DNA of 64,000 bases from Streptomyces cavernicola (lineage in GTDB: Bacteria; Actinomycetota; Actinomycetes; Streptomycetales; Streptomycetaceae): NCBI RefSeq assembly GCF_029968035.1, contig NZ_JASCIQ010000003.1:124001-188000 (forward strand). The letters are read 5' to 3'. The notes beneath the pieces are model-generated. The model did no database searches. It was not told where the DNA came from and was given only the letters and a program-made list of their open reading frames with translations. Made by a program: the position numbers and the translations under genes. This document shows, piece by piece, positions 44,381-55,460 of this stretch; within the stretch, counting starts at the first letter, position 1, and every line of letters begins with the position of its first letter.

Positions 44381-45327
44381 TCGAGGACGTTGTTCACGGT
44401 GGTCTCGATGATCTGGCCGACCGCGTCCACGGTGTAGTACGCCTGGTGCGAGGTGACCAGGACGTTCGGGAAGGTCATCAGGCGGGCCAGGGTGTCGTCC
44501 TCGACGCCCTGGATCGACTTGTCGAGAAAGAAGAGCCCCGCCTCGGCCTCGTAGACGTCGAGTCCGACGCCGGTGAAGCGGCCCTGGCGGAGCTCGCCGA
44601 CCAGGGCCTCGGTGTCGATCAGGGCGCCGCGGCTGGAGTTCACCAGGATCGCCTCGTCCTTCATGGCCCGCAGCGCCCCGGCGTCCACGATGTGCCGGGT
44701 CTCGGGGAACAGCGGTACGTGCAGGCTGACCAGGTCGGCCTCGGCGAGCAGCTCGTCCTTCGCGACGTACTTCATGCCGAGCTCCAGGCAGGCCGGGTTC
44801 TCGGCCGCGTCCCAGCCGAGCAGGCGCATGCCGAAGCCGTGGGCGATGCGGGTGAAGGCCTCGCCGATCTTGCCGGTGCCGAGGACGCCGACGGTGCGGC
44901 CGTGCAGGTCCCGGCCCATCAGCCCGTCGAGCCGGAAGTCGAAGTCACGGGTCCGGTTGGCCGCCCGTACGATCCGGCGGTTGACGGCCATCGCGAGGGT
45001 CCAGGCGAACTCGGCCACGGAGTACGGCGAGTAGTACGAGACGCGGGCGACGGTGAAGCCGAGGCGCTCGGCGACCTGCAGGTCGATGTTGTTGAAGCCG
45101 GTGGAACGCTGGGCGATCATCTGCGTCCCGCCGGCGGCGAGGGTCTGCAGGACGTGGTTGTCCAGGCTGGCGTTGACGCTGGTGGAGACGATCTCGTACC
45201 CGGCGGCGATGGGTGCGGTGTCCTCGTTCAGGAACACGTCCAGGCAGCGGATGTCGTGGTGGCCCGCGAAGGCCTTTTCGAGGAACGGCTTCTCGTCGGC
45301 CTGCACGCCGAACGCCAGGATCTCCAT
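44320..45327 (-). CDS. 2-hydroxyacid dehydrogenase (D-lactate dehydrogenase-like)
   Basis: 335-residue NAD-dependent D-2-hydroxyacid dehydrogenase, fermentative D-LDH type. NAD motif VGVLGTGKIGEAFTRIAHGF (about 147-166), substrate Arg in VNSSRGALIDTEAL, the Glu region and catalytic His in VLVTSHQAYYTVDA. It begins MEILAFGVQADEKPF, common to LdhA proteins. TAGACT lies seven bases before the ATG, so the mRNA is probably leaderless. The frame is open upstream but the upstream sequence does not look like the family. Its 3' end overlaps trpEG on the other strand. Confidence 0.92.
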   Translation of the reverse strand: MEILAFGVQADEKPFLEKAFAGHHDIRCLDVFLNEDTAPIAAGYEIVSTSVNASLDNHVLQTLAAGGTQMIAQRSTGFNNIDLQVAERLGFTVARVSYYSPYSVAEFAWTLAMAVNRRIVRAANRTRDFDFRLDGLMGRDLHGRTVGVLGTGKIGEAFTRIAHGFGMRLLGWDAAENPACLELGMKYVAKDELLAEADLVSLHVPLFPETRHIVDAGALRAMKDEAILVNSSRGALIDTEALVGELRQGRFTGVGLDVYEAEAGLFFLDKSIQGVEDDTLARLMTFPNVLVTSHQAYYTVDAVGQIIETTVNNVLDYTAGRRSENVLVPAAPRTD

Positions 45328-45353
45328 GGCGGCGAGTCTAGGGACGGGGGTGG

Positions 45354-45383
45354 GGGGCGGCACCCGGAGCCGGGCACCGCCCC
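45354..45383 (-). terminator. Hairpin after pfkA
   Basis: GGGGCGG (45354-45360) and CCCGG (45363-45367) pair with CCGGG (45370-45374) and CCGCCCC (45377-45383), interrupted by a CA/CA internal loop; 24 bases past the pfkA stop. Confidence 0.55.
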
Positions 45384-45407
45384 ACCTCGCCCGAGACTGC
45401 CGCGCGG

Positions 45408-46445
45408 TCAGCCGAAGAACACGCCGACCTCCGCGTACAGCGCCGGGTCGACGGTCTTCAGGCGGGCGGTGGCCTCGGCGATCGGGACCCGTACGACGTC
45501 CGTGCCGCGCAGGGCGACCATCGTGCCGAAGTCGTTCTCGTGCACCGCGTCGATGGCGTGCAGGCCGAAGCGGGTGGCGAGCCAGCGGTCGAAGGCGCTC
45601 GGGGTGCCGCCGCGCTGGACGTGGCCGAGGACGGTGGTGCGGGCCTCCTTGCCGGTGCGCTGCTCGATCTCCTTGGCCAGCCACTCGCCCACGCCGGAGA
45701 GCCGCACATGCCCGAACGAGTCGCGTGAGCCGTCCTTGAGGACCTGCTCGCCGTCCTTCGGCATCGCCCCTTCGGCGACGACCACGATCGGTGCGTACGA
45801 GGCGCGGAAGCGCGAGGTCACCCAGGAGCAGACCTGCTCGACGTCGAAGCGCTGCTCCGGGATGAGGATGACGTTGGCCCCGCCGGCGAGCCCGGAGTGC
45901 AGCGCGATCCAGCCCGCGTGCCGGCCCATGACCTCGACGACGAGGACGCGCATGTGCGACTCGGCGGTGGTGTGCAGCCGGTCGATGGCCTCGGTGGCGA
46001 TGCCCACGGCGGTGTCGAAGCCGAAGGTGTAGTCGGTGGCGGAGAGGTCGTTGTCGATGGTCTTGGGCACGCCGACGCAAGGGACGCCGTACTCGTCGGA
46101 GAGCCGGGCCGCGACGCCGAGGGTGTCCTCGCCGCCGATGGCGATGAGCGCCTCCACCTCCGCCTTGGCGAGGTTCTCCTTGATCCGCCGGACGCCGTTC
46201 TCCTCCTTGAACGGGTTGGTCCGCGAGGAGCCGAGGATGGTGCCGCCGCGGGGCAGGATGCCGCGCACGGCCGGGATGTCGAGCCGCACGGTGTCGCCCT
46301 CCAGCGGCCCGCGCCAGCCGTCCCTGAAACCGACGAACCGGTACGCGTACTCCTGCACGCCCTTGCGGACGATGCCGCGGATGACGGCGTTGAGCCCGGG
46401 GCAGTCGCCGCCTCCGGTCAGCACTCCGATGTTCCTGCCCTCCAT
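45408..46445 (-). CDS. pfkA: 6-phosphofructokinase (signature residues of the PPi type)
   Basis: 345-residue group III phosphofructokinase of glycolysis. Landmarks: GVLTGGGDCPGLNAVIRG, LPRGGTILGSSRTNPFK, IAIGGEDTLGVAA, PKTIDNDL, MGRHAGWIAL and GHVQRGGTPSAFDR. At the positions of E. coli PfkA Gly104 and Gly124 it has Asp107 (GGED) and Lys128 (PKTIDND), the pair associated with pyrophosphate rather than ATP use. The annotation as ATP-dependent should be treated with care. ATG start; no clear operon partner. Confidence 0.92.
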   Translation of the reverse strand: MEGRNIGVLTGGGDCPGLNAVIRGIVRKGVQEYAYRFVGFRDGWRGPLEGDTVRLDIPAVRGILPRGGTILGSSRTNPFKEENGVRRIKENLAKAEVEALIAIGGEDTLGVAARLSDEYGVPCVGVPKTIDNDLSATDYTFGFDTAVGIATEAIDRLHTTAESHMRVLVVEVMGRHAGWIALHSGLAGGANVILIPEQRFDVEQVCSWVTSRFRASYAPIVVVAEGAMPKDGEQVLKDGSRDSFGHVRLSGVGEWLAKEIEQRTGKEARTTVLGHVQRGGTPSAFDRWLATRFGLHAIDAVHENDFGTMVALRGTDVVRVPIAEATARLKTVDPALYAEVGVFFG

Positions 46446-46594
46446 GGAACGTGTCCCTTCGCGTCAGTGAGCCTGGAGTGAGCCTGATGCGGGTCACGCT
46501 AATGGTGATCCAGGTCACTCCGGGATGCCGTGAAGGGTCAATTCCGGTCGGGCGTACGGGAGTTGATCAACGGCCGTTCACCCTAAGGAGGGGC

Positions 46595-47296
46595 TCACTC
46601 CTCGTCGAGGCCTCGCTCTATCGCGTACCGCACCAGCTCCACGCGGTTGTGCAGCTGGAGCTTGCCGAGGGTGTTCTGGACGTGGTTCTGGACCGTGCGG
46701 TGCGAGATCACCAGGCGCTCGGCGATCTGCTTGTAGCTCAGGCCCTTGGCGACGAGGCGCAGCACCTCCGTCTCGCGGTCGGTGAGCTGCGGGGCCTTCG
46801 GCTCGTCCGGCTCGGTGGGGACGGGCTCGGAGGCCAGCCTGCGGTACTCCCCCAGGACCAGGCCCGCGAGGCCCGGCGTGAACACCGCGTCCCCGACGGC
46901 CGTGCGGCGGACGGCGTCGAGCAGCTCCTCCGTGGACGCCGACTTCAGGAGATAGCCGGTGGCGCCGGACTTGACCGCCTCCAGGACGTCCGCGTGCTCG
47001 CCGCTGGCCGAGAGGACCAGGACGCGCAGTTTCGGGTCGGTGCCGACCAGCTCCTTGCAGACCTGCACACCGGGTTTGGCCGGCAGGTTGAGGTCGAGCA
47101 CCAGGACGTCGGGGGCGGCGGCCTTGGCGCGGCGCACCGCCTGCTCGCCGTCGCCCGCCGTCGCGACCACGTCGAGGCCGGCCTCGGCCAGGTCGCGGGC
47201 GACCGCGTCCCGCCACATCGGGTGGTCGTCGACGACCATCACCCGGATCGGAGCCGCACCGCTCCGCTCCGCCTGCTCCGTCTGCTCTTCGCTCAC
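46595..47296 (-). CDS. macR: NarL/LuxR-type response regulator MacR
   Basis: 233-residue response regulator. Receiver domain with VMVVDDHPMWRDAV, phosphoacceptor Asp68 (VLVLDLNLP) and K in YLLKSAS; C-terminal LuxR helix-turn-helix (LTDRETEVLRLVAKGLSYKQ, ISHRTVQNHVQNTL). Gene order beside pfkA and the acyltransferase matches the MacR/MacS system of Streptomyces coelicolor, which affects morphogenesis and actinorhodin through membrane protein genes. GTG start with GGAAGG upstream, 1 base after the kinase stop. A matching site lies at 25914-25929. Confidence 0.9.
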   Translation of the reverse strand: MSEEQTEQAERSGAAPIRVMVVDDHPMWRDAVARDLAEAGLDVVATAGDGEQAVRRAKAAAPDVLVLDLNLPAKPGVQVCKELVGTDPKLRVLVLSASGEHADVLEAVKSGATGYLLKSASTEELLDAVRRTAVGDAVFTPGLAGLVLGEYRRLASEPVPTEPDEPKAPQLTDRETEVLRLVAKGLSYKQIAERLVISHRTVQNHVQNTLGKLQLHNRVELVRYAIERGLDEE

Positions 47297-47297
47297 G

Positions 47298-48497
47298 TCA
47301 ACTCGCCTTCCCCCGTGGGACCTTCAGCTCTACTTCCGTGCCCTGCCCCGGTACGGAGAGCAGCTCGGCCGTGCCCCCGATGTCCCGGAGGCGGCCGCGG
47401 ATGGACAGGGCGACCCCGAGCCGCCCCTCGCCCTCGGCCTGGGCCAGCCTGCCCTCCGGGATGCCCGGTCCGTCGTCCCGCACCGTCACGATGATCTCGT
47501 CCGGCCAGTCCTCGACCAGGATCCAGGCCTGGGCGTCCGTACCCGCATGGCGTTTCACATTGTCCAGGGCGGCACTGACAGCGGAGGCCAGCTCACGCGC
47601 CGCGGCCGGTTCGAGCAGCACCGGAGCGCCGGGTTCCGAGAGCGTGACGCGGGAGCCGGCATACGGCGCGAGCAGCGTGCGCAGGTCGCACGGGCCGGCG
47701 TCGCCCCGCTCCTCCGGCTCGTCCACCTCGCGGACCACGGCGCCCTGCGAGACGTCCTCGGAGGTGTGGGACGCGGGCACGAGGCCCCCGGCCACGAGGG
47801 TGCGCAGGGCGACCTCCTGTTCTCCCGCGAGCCGGCCGAGCTCCGCGGCCTCGCCGCCGAGGGCCGTGCCGCGGCGCTGCACCATCGCGAGGACCTGCAG
47901 GACGCTGTCGTGGATGTCGCGGGCGAGGCGCTCGCGCTCGCGCGTGGCCGCCTCGATCTCCAGGGCGCGGGCGAGGGTGCGCTCGGAGGCGCGGGCGACC
48001 TCCACGACGTAGCCGATCGCTATGGAGGCGACCCATACGAGCAGGACGTTGTGGACGGTGTCCCGGCTGGGCGTCTCGCGCTGCACGATGTTCGCGACGG
48101 CCACCAAAGAGGAGGCGAACGCGGCCCAGCGCCAGCCGCCCTTCAGGGCGAAGGCGAGCACGGCGCCCGCGGTCCAGATGGTCGGCAGCGTCGGCCCGTC
48201 GCCGTGGTTCGGGTCGGCCACCGTGGTGAGCAGGATGCCGACGAGGGCGAGCGTCAGATCGGTGGCCAGGAACCACCTGGTGCAGGCCGGTGCGCTCGAC
48301 ACGCGCGGCAGCGTCGCCAGGGTCCACACGAACAGGACGGCGAGATAGCCGACGGCGACGAACGGGCGCTGGTAGTCGGCCCACTGGTGCACGAAGATCG
48401 CGATCGCGTAGAGCGCGGTCAGCACGCGGTACCCGGACACCGCGCGCCACAGCGGCAGTTCGACGGACATCCGCATGACGCGTTCCCGCTTGGCCAT
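47298..48497 (-). CDS. macS: Histidine kinase MacS
   Basis: 399-residue sensor kinase of the NarX-like class. About five or six N-terminal membrane segments (to about residue 165) with short external loops form the sensor; the dimerisation helix has LARDIHDSVLQVLAMVQRRG (phosphorylated His about residue 196), and the ATPase domain keeps VSAALDNVKRHAG (N box), VRDDGPGIPEGRL and LSIRGRLRDIGGTAEL. ATG at 48497 is used because GGGGGGA lies five bases upstream. Transcribed before macR. Confidence 0.9.
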   Translation of the reverse strand: MAKRERVMRMSVELPLWRAVSGYRVLTALYAIAIFVHQWADYQRPFVAVGYLAVLFVWTLATLPRVSSAPACTRWFLATDLTLALVGILLTTVADPNHGDGPTLPTIWTAGAVLAFALKGGWRWAAFASSLVAVANIVQRETPSRDTVHNVLLVWVASIAIGYVVEVARASERTLARALEIEAATRERERLARDIHDSVLQVLAMVQRRGTALGGEAAELGRLAGEQEVALRTLVAGGLVPASHTSEDVSQGAVVREVDEPEERGDAGPCDLRTLLAPYAGSRVTLSEPGAPVLLEPAAARELASAVSAALDNVKRHAGTDAQAWILVEDWPDEIIVTVRDDGPGIPEGRLAQAEGEGRLGVALSIRGRLRDIGGTAELLSVPGQGTEVELKVPRGKAS

Positions 48498-48550
48498 GAT
48501 TCCCCCCACGGTGCGGCCCGGCGGCCGGTGGCCCGACGGCCTCCCGGAAT

Positions 48551-49327
48551 CTACGCCTTGGCGGCCTTGTCCTGCTCGGCCTTCTCCTGCTCGGCCTTTT
48601 TCCTCGCGGCTTCCGCCTTCTTCGCCTCTTCCGCGATCTGGCGCTTGGCCGCGGTCGCGTAGATGTCCACGTACTCCTGGCCGGAGAGCTTCATGATCTC
48701 GTACATGACCTCGTCGGTGACCGAGCGGAGGATGAAGCGGTCGCCCTCCATGCCCTGGTAGCGGCTGAAGTCGAGGGGCTTGCCGATGCGGATGCCGGGG
48801 CGCATCAGCTTGGGCACGACCTTGCCGGGGGGCTGGATCTTCTCCGTGTCGATCATCGCGACCGGGATCACCGGGGCGCCGGTGGCGAGCGCCACGCGCG
48901 CGAGGCCACCCGGTTTGCCGCGGTAGAGGCGGCCGTCCGGGGAGCGGGTGCCCTCCGGGTAGATGCCGAACAGCTCGCCGCGCTCCAGGACCTCGATGCC
49001 GCTCTTGATGGCGGCCTCACCGGCGCCGCGCGCGCCGGAGCGGTCGACGGGAAGCTGGCCCACGCCCTTGAAGAAGGCGGCCGTCAGCCTGCCCTTCACT
49101 CCGGGTGACGTGAAGTACTCCGCCTTGGCGATGAAGGTGACCTTCCGGTCGAGCATCGCGGGCAGGAAGAACGAGTCCGAGAACGACAGGTGGTTGCTCG
49201 CGAGGATCGCCGGGCCGTCCGCCGGAATGTTCTCCAACCCCTCGACCCAGGGCCGGAACACCGTCTTCAGACTGCCGCCGACGGTCAGCTTCATCACGCC
49301 GTAGATCACCGCGTACGCCTTTCTCAT
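48551..49327 (-). CDS. 1-acylglycerol-3-phosphate O-acyltransferase family protein
   Basis: 258-residue PlsC-type acyltransferase of phospholipid synthesis. Motif I NHLSFSD (H46, D51), FFKGVGQLPVDRSG, motif III GIYPEGTRSPDGR and motif IV PVIPVAMIDTEK are present. The C terminus is an Ala/Lys/Glu-rich helix (AEEAKKAEAARKKAEQEKAE). ATG start; TAAGGT lies 11 bases upstream, giving at most a very short leader. Divergent from the esterase gene and 41 bases ahead of the macS start region. Confidence 0.92.
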   Translation of the reverse strand: MRKAYAVIYGVMKLTVGGSLKTVFRPWVEGLENIPADGPAILASNHLSFSDSFFLPAMLDRKVTFIAKAEYFTSPGVKGRLTAAFFKGVGQLPVDRSGARGAGEAAIKSGIEVLERGELFGIYPEGTRSPDGRLYRGKPGGLARVALATGAPVIPVAMIDTEKIQPPGKVVPKLMRPGIRIGKPLDFSRYQGMEGDRFILRSVTDEVMYEIMKLSGQEYVDIYATAAKRQIAEEAKKAEAARKKAEQEKAEQDKAAKA

Positions 49328-49477
49328 CTGTCGGACCGACCTTATCCCCTGCCCGGCCTGCGCTCCTTCCGGGACGACCCTGGTCGGTGTCGGTCCGGTC
49401 GCGTACGGTGAACGCATCCTCCAGTTCCACCCCCGCTCCACCCCCCTGATCCCCGATTCTCGTGAAGGAGACCGAAG

Positions 49478-50266
49478 GTGCCGGTCCTCCCCGGAGCCGA
49501 GCCGTACCGCCACGAGGGCGGTGAGGTCGGCGTGCTCCTCTGCCACGGTTTCACCGGAACCCCGCAGTCGCTCCGCCCCTGGGCGGAGTATCTGGCCGAG
49601 CGCGGCCTGACGGTCTCGCTGCCGCTGCTCCCCGGTCACGGCACACGCTGGCAGGACCTCGCAGCCACCGGCTGGCAGGACTGGTACGCAGAGGTGGACC
49701 GCGCCCTGCACGACCTGCGGGAGCGCTGCTCGCAGGTGTTCGTCTTCGGCCTGTCCATGGGCGGCGCGCTGGCGCTGCGCCTGGCCGCGAAGCACGGGGA
49801 CGCGATCAGCGGCCTGGTCCTGGTCAACCCGGGCAACAAGGTGCACGGCCTGGCGGCCCACGCCCTGCCCGTCGCCCGGCACCTGGTGGCCACGATCCCC
49901 GGCATCGCCAGCGACATCGCGAAGGAGGGCAGCGAGGAGGTGGCGTACGCGCGCGTGCCGCTGCATGCCGCCCACTCGCTGCGGAAGTTCTTCCGCCTGG
50001 TCGACGCCGACCTGCCGCAGGTGACCCAGCCGCTGGTGCTGCTCCACAGTCCGCAGGACCATGTGGTGCCGCCGGCCGACTCCGCGCGTGTGCTCGGTCG
50101 CGTCTCGTCCACGGACGTGAGGGAGGTCCTGCTGGAACAGAGCTACCACGTCGCGACGTTGGACCATGACGCGGACCGGATCTTCGAGGAGAGCCTCGCC
50201 TTCCTCACCCGGCTCGCGCCCAGTGTCGGCGCAGGCAGCACAGAGGGGACGGCCACCGGTGGCTGA
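49478..50266 (+). CDS. Alpha/beta hydrolase, esterase/lipase type
   Basis: 262-residue serine hydrolase resembling monoacylglycerol lipases and Est30 carboxylesterases. HGFTGTPQSL oxyanion region, nucleophile in VFGLSMGGALALRLA, acid residue in LLHSPQDHVVPP and catalytic His in SYHVATLDHD. No signal peptide. GTG with GAAGGAG upstream. Its end overlaps the next gene by 8 bases, so they form an operon. Confidence 0.92.
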   Translation: MPVLPGAEPYRHEGGEVGVLLCHGFTGTPQSLRPWAEYLAERGLTVSLPLLPGHGTRWQDLAATGWQDWYAEVDRALHDLRERCSQVFVFGLSMGGALALRLAAKHGDAISGLVLVNPGNKVHGLAAHALPVARHLVATIPGIASDIAKEGSEEVAYARVPLHAAHSLRKFFRLVDADLPQVTQPLVLLHSPQDHVVPPADSARVLGRVSSTDVREVLLEQSYHVATLDHDADRIFEESLAFLTRLAPSVGAGSTEGTATGG

Positions 50267-50924
50267 GCACGGCGCGGAGAGAGACGGCAGCCGGGAGGAG
50301 GACGACGGCCACCCCCGGCTCGACGAGGACGCGGCCTGGGAGGCGATCGTCGCCGGTTACGGCGAGGAGCCGCCGGACCCGCCGGGCGCCAAGCCGTTCA
50401 AGTCGGTCGAGGATCTGGCGGGCCTGCAGGCCGAGGCGAACGACGCGAAGACCACCTCCCGCCAGACCGCTGCCGAGGACGCCGCATCCGAGCCGTCGCC
50501 GGACGCCTCCGAGGACGACGACAAGAGCGGCGGCGACAAGGGCAGCGGCAAGGACAGCGGCAGCGGGGACGGCAAGGTCCTCGGCGGGTCGCTCACGTTC
50601 GCGCCCGGCGTCGGCCCCGGCCCGCGGGACTACAGCCCGTCGAGCGCCGCGGACGACGACTTCGACGAGGACGACGAGGGCCACTTCGTGCCGCCCGAGC
50701 CGCCGCCGCTGCCGGAGGCCGACACGACCGCCAAGTTCGCCTGGCTCGCGGTCGTCGGCGGCCCGGTCCTGCTGCTGCTCGCGGTGCTGCTCGGCTGGGA
50801 CATGACGTGGTGGCTGACCACGCTCGGCATCGGCGGCTTCGTCGGCGGCTTCGCCACGCTGGTGCTGCGGATGAGCGGGGACGACGACGAGGACGACGAC
50901 CCGGGCCGCGGCGCGGTCGTCTGA
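50259..50924 (+). CDS. Acidic membrane protein of unknown function
   Basis: 221 residues. Residues 1-145 are highly charged and low in complexity (stretches of Asp/Glu, Ser/Gly/Lys) with one ordered-looking segment near residues 20-60 (DEDAAWEAIVAGYGEEPPDP, SVEDLAGLQAEAND). Two hydrophobic segments at about 153-200 (FAWLAVVGGPVLLLLAVLLG, WWLTTLGIGGFVGGFATLVL) are followed by an acidic end. No family recognised. GTG with AGGGGA upstream; coupled to the esterase gene. Confidence 0.85.
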   Translation: MAEHGAERDGSREEDDGHPRLDEDAAWEAIVAGYGEEPPDPPGAKPFKSVEDLAGLQAEANDAKTTSRQTAAEDAASEPSPDASEDDDKSGGDKGSGKDSGSGDGKVLGGSLTFAPGVGPGPRDYSPSSAADDDFDEDDEGHFVPPEPPPLPEADTTAKFAWLAVVGGPVLLLLAVLLGWDMTWWLTTLGIGGFVGGFATLVLRMSGDDDEDDDPGRGAVV

Positions 50925-50946
50925 CCGACCTCGCGGCCCGACCGGC

Positions 50947-50974
50947 CGGTCTCCGGTGATCGGTCTCCGGTGAT
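50947..50974 (+). repeat. Tandem 14-base duplication
   Basis: CGGTCTCCGGTGAT at 50947-50960 and again at 50961-50974, then CGGTCG. In the 172-base gap before the Ser/Thr kinase; TATCCT at about 51022 could be that gene's -10. Confidence 0.6.
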
Positions 50975-51096
50975 CGGTCGCGCGGACCGCTTCCGGCCCG
51001 CCTCCGGTCGTCAACACCCCCTATCCTGACGGCTGTTCACGTTCCCGGGGCCTCCGTCCGCAGAACCGTCGGCGCCCTGCGGACGTCACAGCAGCA

Positions 51097-53106
51097 GTGA
51101 CCACACAGGGGCGAACGGGGGCCGGTTCCGGCATGGGCAGCGCGAACGACAACCGGAACGGCGGCCCCGGCCGCATCGAGCCCCTGACCGAGCTCGACCC
51201 GCCCATCATCGGCCCGTACCGCCTGCTCGGCCGGCTCGGGGCCGGCGGGATGGGCCGGGTGTACCTGGCGCGGTCCGAGGGCGGGCGGACGGTCGCCGTG
51301 AAGGTCGTGCACGAGGAGCACACCTCAGACCGGCAGTTCAGGGCCCGCTTCCGGCGCGAGATCAGGGCCGCGCGCCGCGTCGGCGAGGAGTTCACCGCCC
51401 CCGTCCTGGAGGCCGACCCGGAGGCGGCACGGCCCTGGGCGGCAACCGGTTACGTACCCGGGCTCTCCCTTGAAGAGGTGGTCAGGGAGTACGGGCCGCT
51501 GCCGGCCAAGTCCGTGCACGCCCTGGCCGACGGGCTGCTGCACGCCCTGCAGGCCATCCACGACGCCGACATCGTGCACCGGGACCTCAAGCCGTCCAAC
51601 GTGATGCTCACGGTCGAGGGGCCGCGCGTCATCGACTTCGGCATCGCGCGCGCCGTGCAGACCTCCGTCGAGTCCCTGCTCACCGGTACGGGCATGGCGA
51701 TCGGCTCGCCCGGGTTCATGGCGCCCGAGCAGGTCCTGGCCGAGGAGGCGGGGCCGCGGGCGGACGTGTTCGCGCTCGGCTGCGTCCTCACGTACGCGGC
51801 GACCGGGCGGCTCGCGTTCGGGCACGGGGCGAGCAACCAGCACGCCCTGATGTACCGGATCGTGGAGGCCGAGCCCGAGCTCGACCTGGTCACGGACGCC
51901 TCGCTGCGCTCGCTGATCGCCCGCTGCCTGACGAAGAAGCCCGACGAACGCCCGGACGTGGCCGAGCTGTTGGCCGACCCCGCCCGCCCGCGCCCGTCCG
52001 CCCGGCGCGGGGCCTGGCTGCCGGGCGAGGTGGTGGCGCAGCTGGCCCACCAGTCGGCCCGTCTGCTCGACGTGGAGGCGCCCACGCCTGCTTCGGGGGT
52101 ACGGCGGGTGGAGGCGGAACCGGAGCCCGAGGCCGAACCGGAACCGGAGCCCGAGCCGGAGGTCGAACCGGAGCCCGAGCCCAAGCCCGCGGAGTCCCCC
52201 GCACCTCCGGACAGCTCCACGGTCCGCCTCGGCCCCGAAGCGGAAGCCGAAACAGAAGCAGAACCAGACCCTGACCCGGAGCCGGAACCAGAAGCCGAAA
52301 CGGAGCCGGAACCGGACCCGGAACCCGAAGCCTCCGAGCCCCAAGAACAGCGGCGTTCCCGGAGCCGAATGTGGCTCGTCGTCGCCGCCGTCCTCGCCGT
52401 CCTGGCCACGGGCAGCACGGTGTACCTGATCGACAACTCACCGGACATCCGGGGCGCCGGCGACCCCGGCGCCAGCGCCTCCCCCGGGCCCGACCGCCCC
52501 TCCGACTCCCCCTCGCCCTCGAAGTCCGAGAAGGACGACAAGCCGAAGGACGGGGCGAAGGGCGAGGACCGGAGCAAAGAGAGGGAGCAGGGGAAGGACA
52601 GCGCCGCGGGCGGCGGCTCGGCGGGCGCGGGAGGGGACGGCTCCACCGCCGAGGACGACGCGGACACCGAGGCCGACTCCCCTGCAGGCGGCGGCGGTTC
52701 GGGCGCGGACGGCGGTGGAGGCGGTGGCGCCGACGCCCCGCACGACGGCGTGCCCTCCTACTTCGTCGACACGTGGACGACCGGTGCCGCGTACGGCATC
52801 CCCGAGCGGATCGTCATCAAGCAGGCCGCGAACGGGCAGCCCGCCGTGACCTTCTACCGCAACGGCGGCGCCGGCGGTGGAGGGGGCGGCGACTGCGTGA
52901 ACGTCGCCCGGCTGATCTCCGTGGAGAACGGCGGCGCCCGCCTCAACCTCGACACCGCGAAGGTCGACGCGGCCCGCTCCAGCGGCTTCAGCTGCGTCGA
53001 CGAGAAGCCCTCGTACATCGACTCCTCGGGGCCGTCCGGGATCAAGTGGTTCAAGAGCAAGACCAACACCAGCGACAACAACGCCTGGCTCTACGCCCGC
53101 TCCTGA
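51097..53106 (+). CDS. Ser/Thr protein kinase with Pro/Glu repeat linker and extracytoplasmic domain
   Basis: 669-residue membrane kinase without PASTA domains. Kinase domain residues about 40-300: [16 protein letters not shown] (K69), HRDLKPSN (D163), DFG (D180), SPGFMAPEQ. It is followed by a long acidic linker of Pro-Glu and Glu-Ala dipeptide repeats (52110-52340), one membrane segment ([19 protein letters not shown]), a Ser/Gly/Asp-rich spacer and a C-terminal domain of about 120 residues with two cysteines ([20 protein letters not shown]). Its ligand is unknown. GTG at 51097; ATG at 51133 is an alternative. Confidence 0.9.
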   Translation: MTTQGRTGAGSGMGSANDNRNGGPGRIEPLTELDPPIIGPYRLLGRLGAGGMGRVYLARSEGGRTVAVKVVHEEHTSDRQFRARFRREIRAARRVGEEFTAPVLEADPEAARPWAATGYVPGLSLEEVVREYGPLPAKSVHALADGLLHALQAIHDADIVHRDLKPSNVMLTVEGPRVIDFGIARAVQTSVESLLTGTGMAIGSPGFMAPEQVLAEEAGPRADVFALGCVLTYAATGRLAFGHGASNQHALMYRIVEAEPELDLVTDASLRSLIARCLTKKPDERPDVAELLADPARPRPSARRGAWLPGEVVAQLAHQSARLLDVEAPTPASGVRRVEAEPEPEAEPEPEPEPEVEPEPEPKPAESPAPPDSSTVRLGPEAEAETEAEPDPDPEPEPEAETEPEPDPEPEASEPQEQRRSRSRMWLVVAAVLAVLATGSTVYLIDNSPDIRGAGDPGASASPGPDRPSDSPSPSKSEKDDKPKDGAKGEDRSKEREQGKDSAAGGGSAGAGGDGSTAEDDADTEADSPAGGGGSGADGGGGGGADAPHDGVPSYFVDTWTTGAAYGIPERIVIKQAANGQPAVTFYRNGGAGGGGGGDCVNVARLISVENGGARLNLDTAKVDAARSSGFSCVDEKPSYIDSSGPSGIKWFKSKTNTSDNNAWLYARS

Positions 53107-53219
53107 GCCGCCCGCCCCGTCACCCCCAACTCCCCGCGCTAGTACGACTATTCGCACGCCCGGATGGGCCGTACGGGTCACGGGTAGGCAACGGCAGATG
53201 CGATCACCGAGGGTCGTAG

Positions 53220-55457
<2,238 letters not shown>

Positions 55458-55460
55458 CTT

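Noticed and set aside
46504..46519. Possible BldD site (AGTGA...TCACC on the minus strand) upstream of pfkA
   Set aside because: Spacing does not fit the newer palindromic consensus I recall, and short AGTGA/TCACC matches occur by chance.
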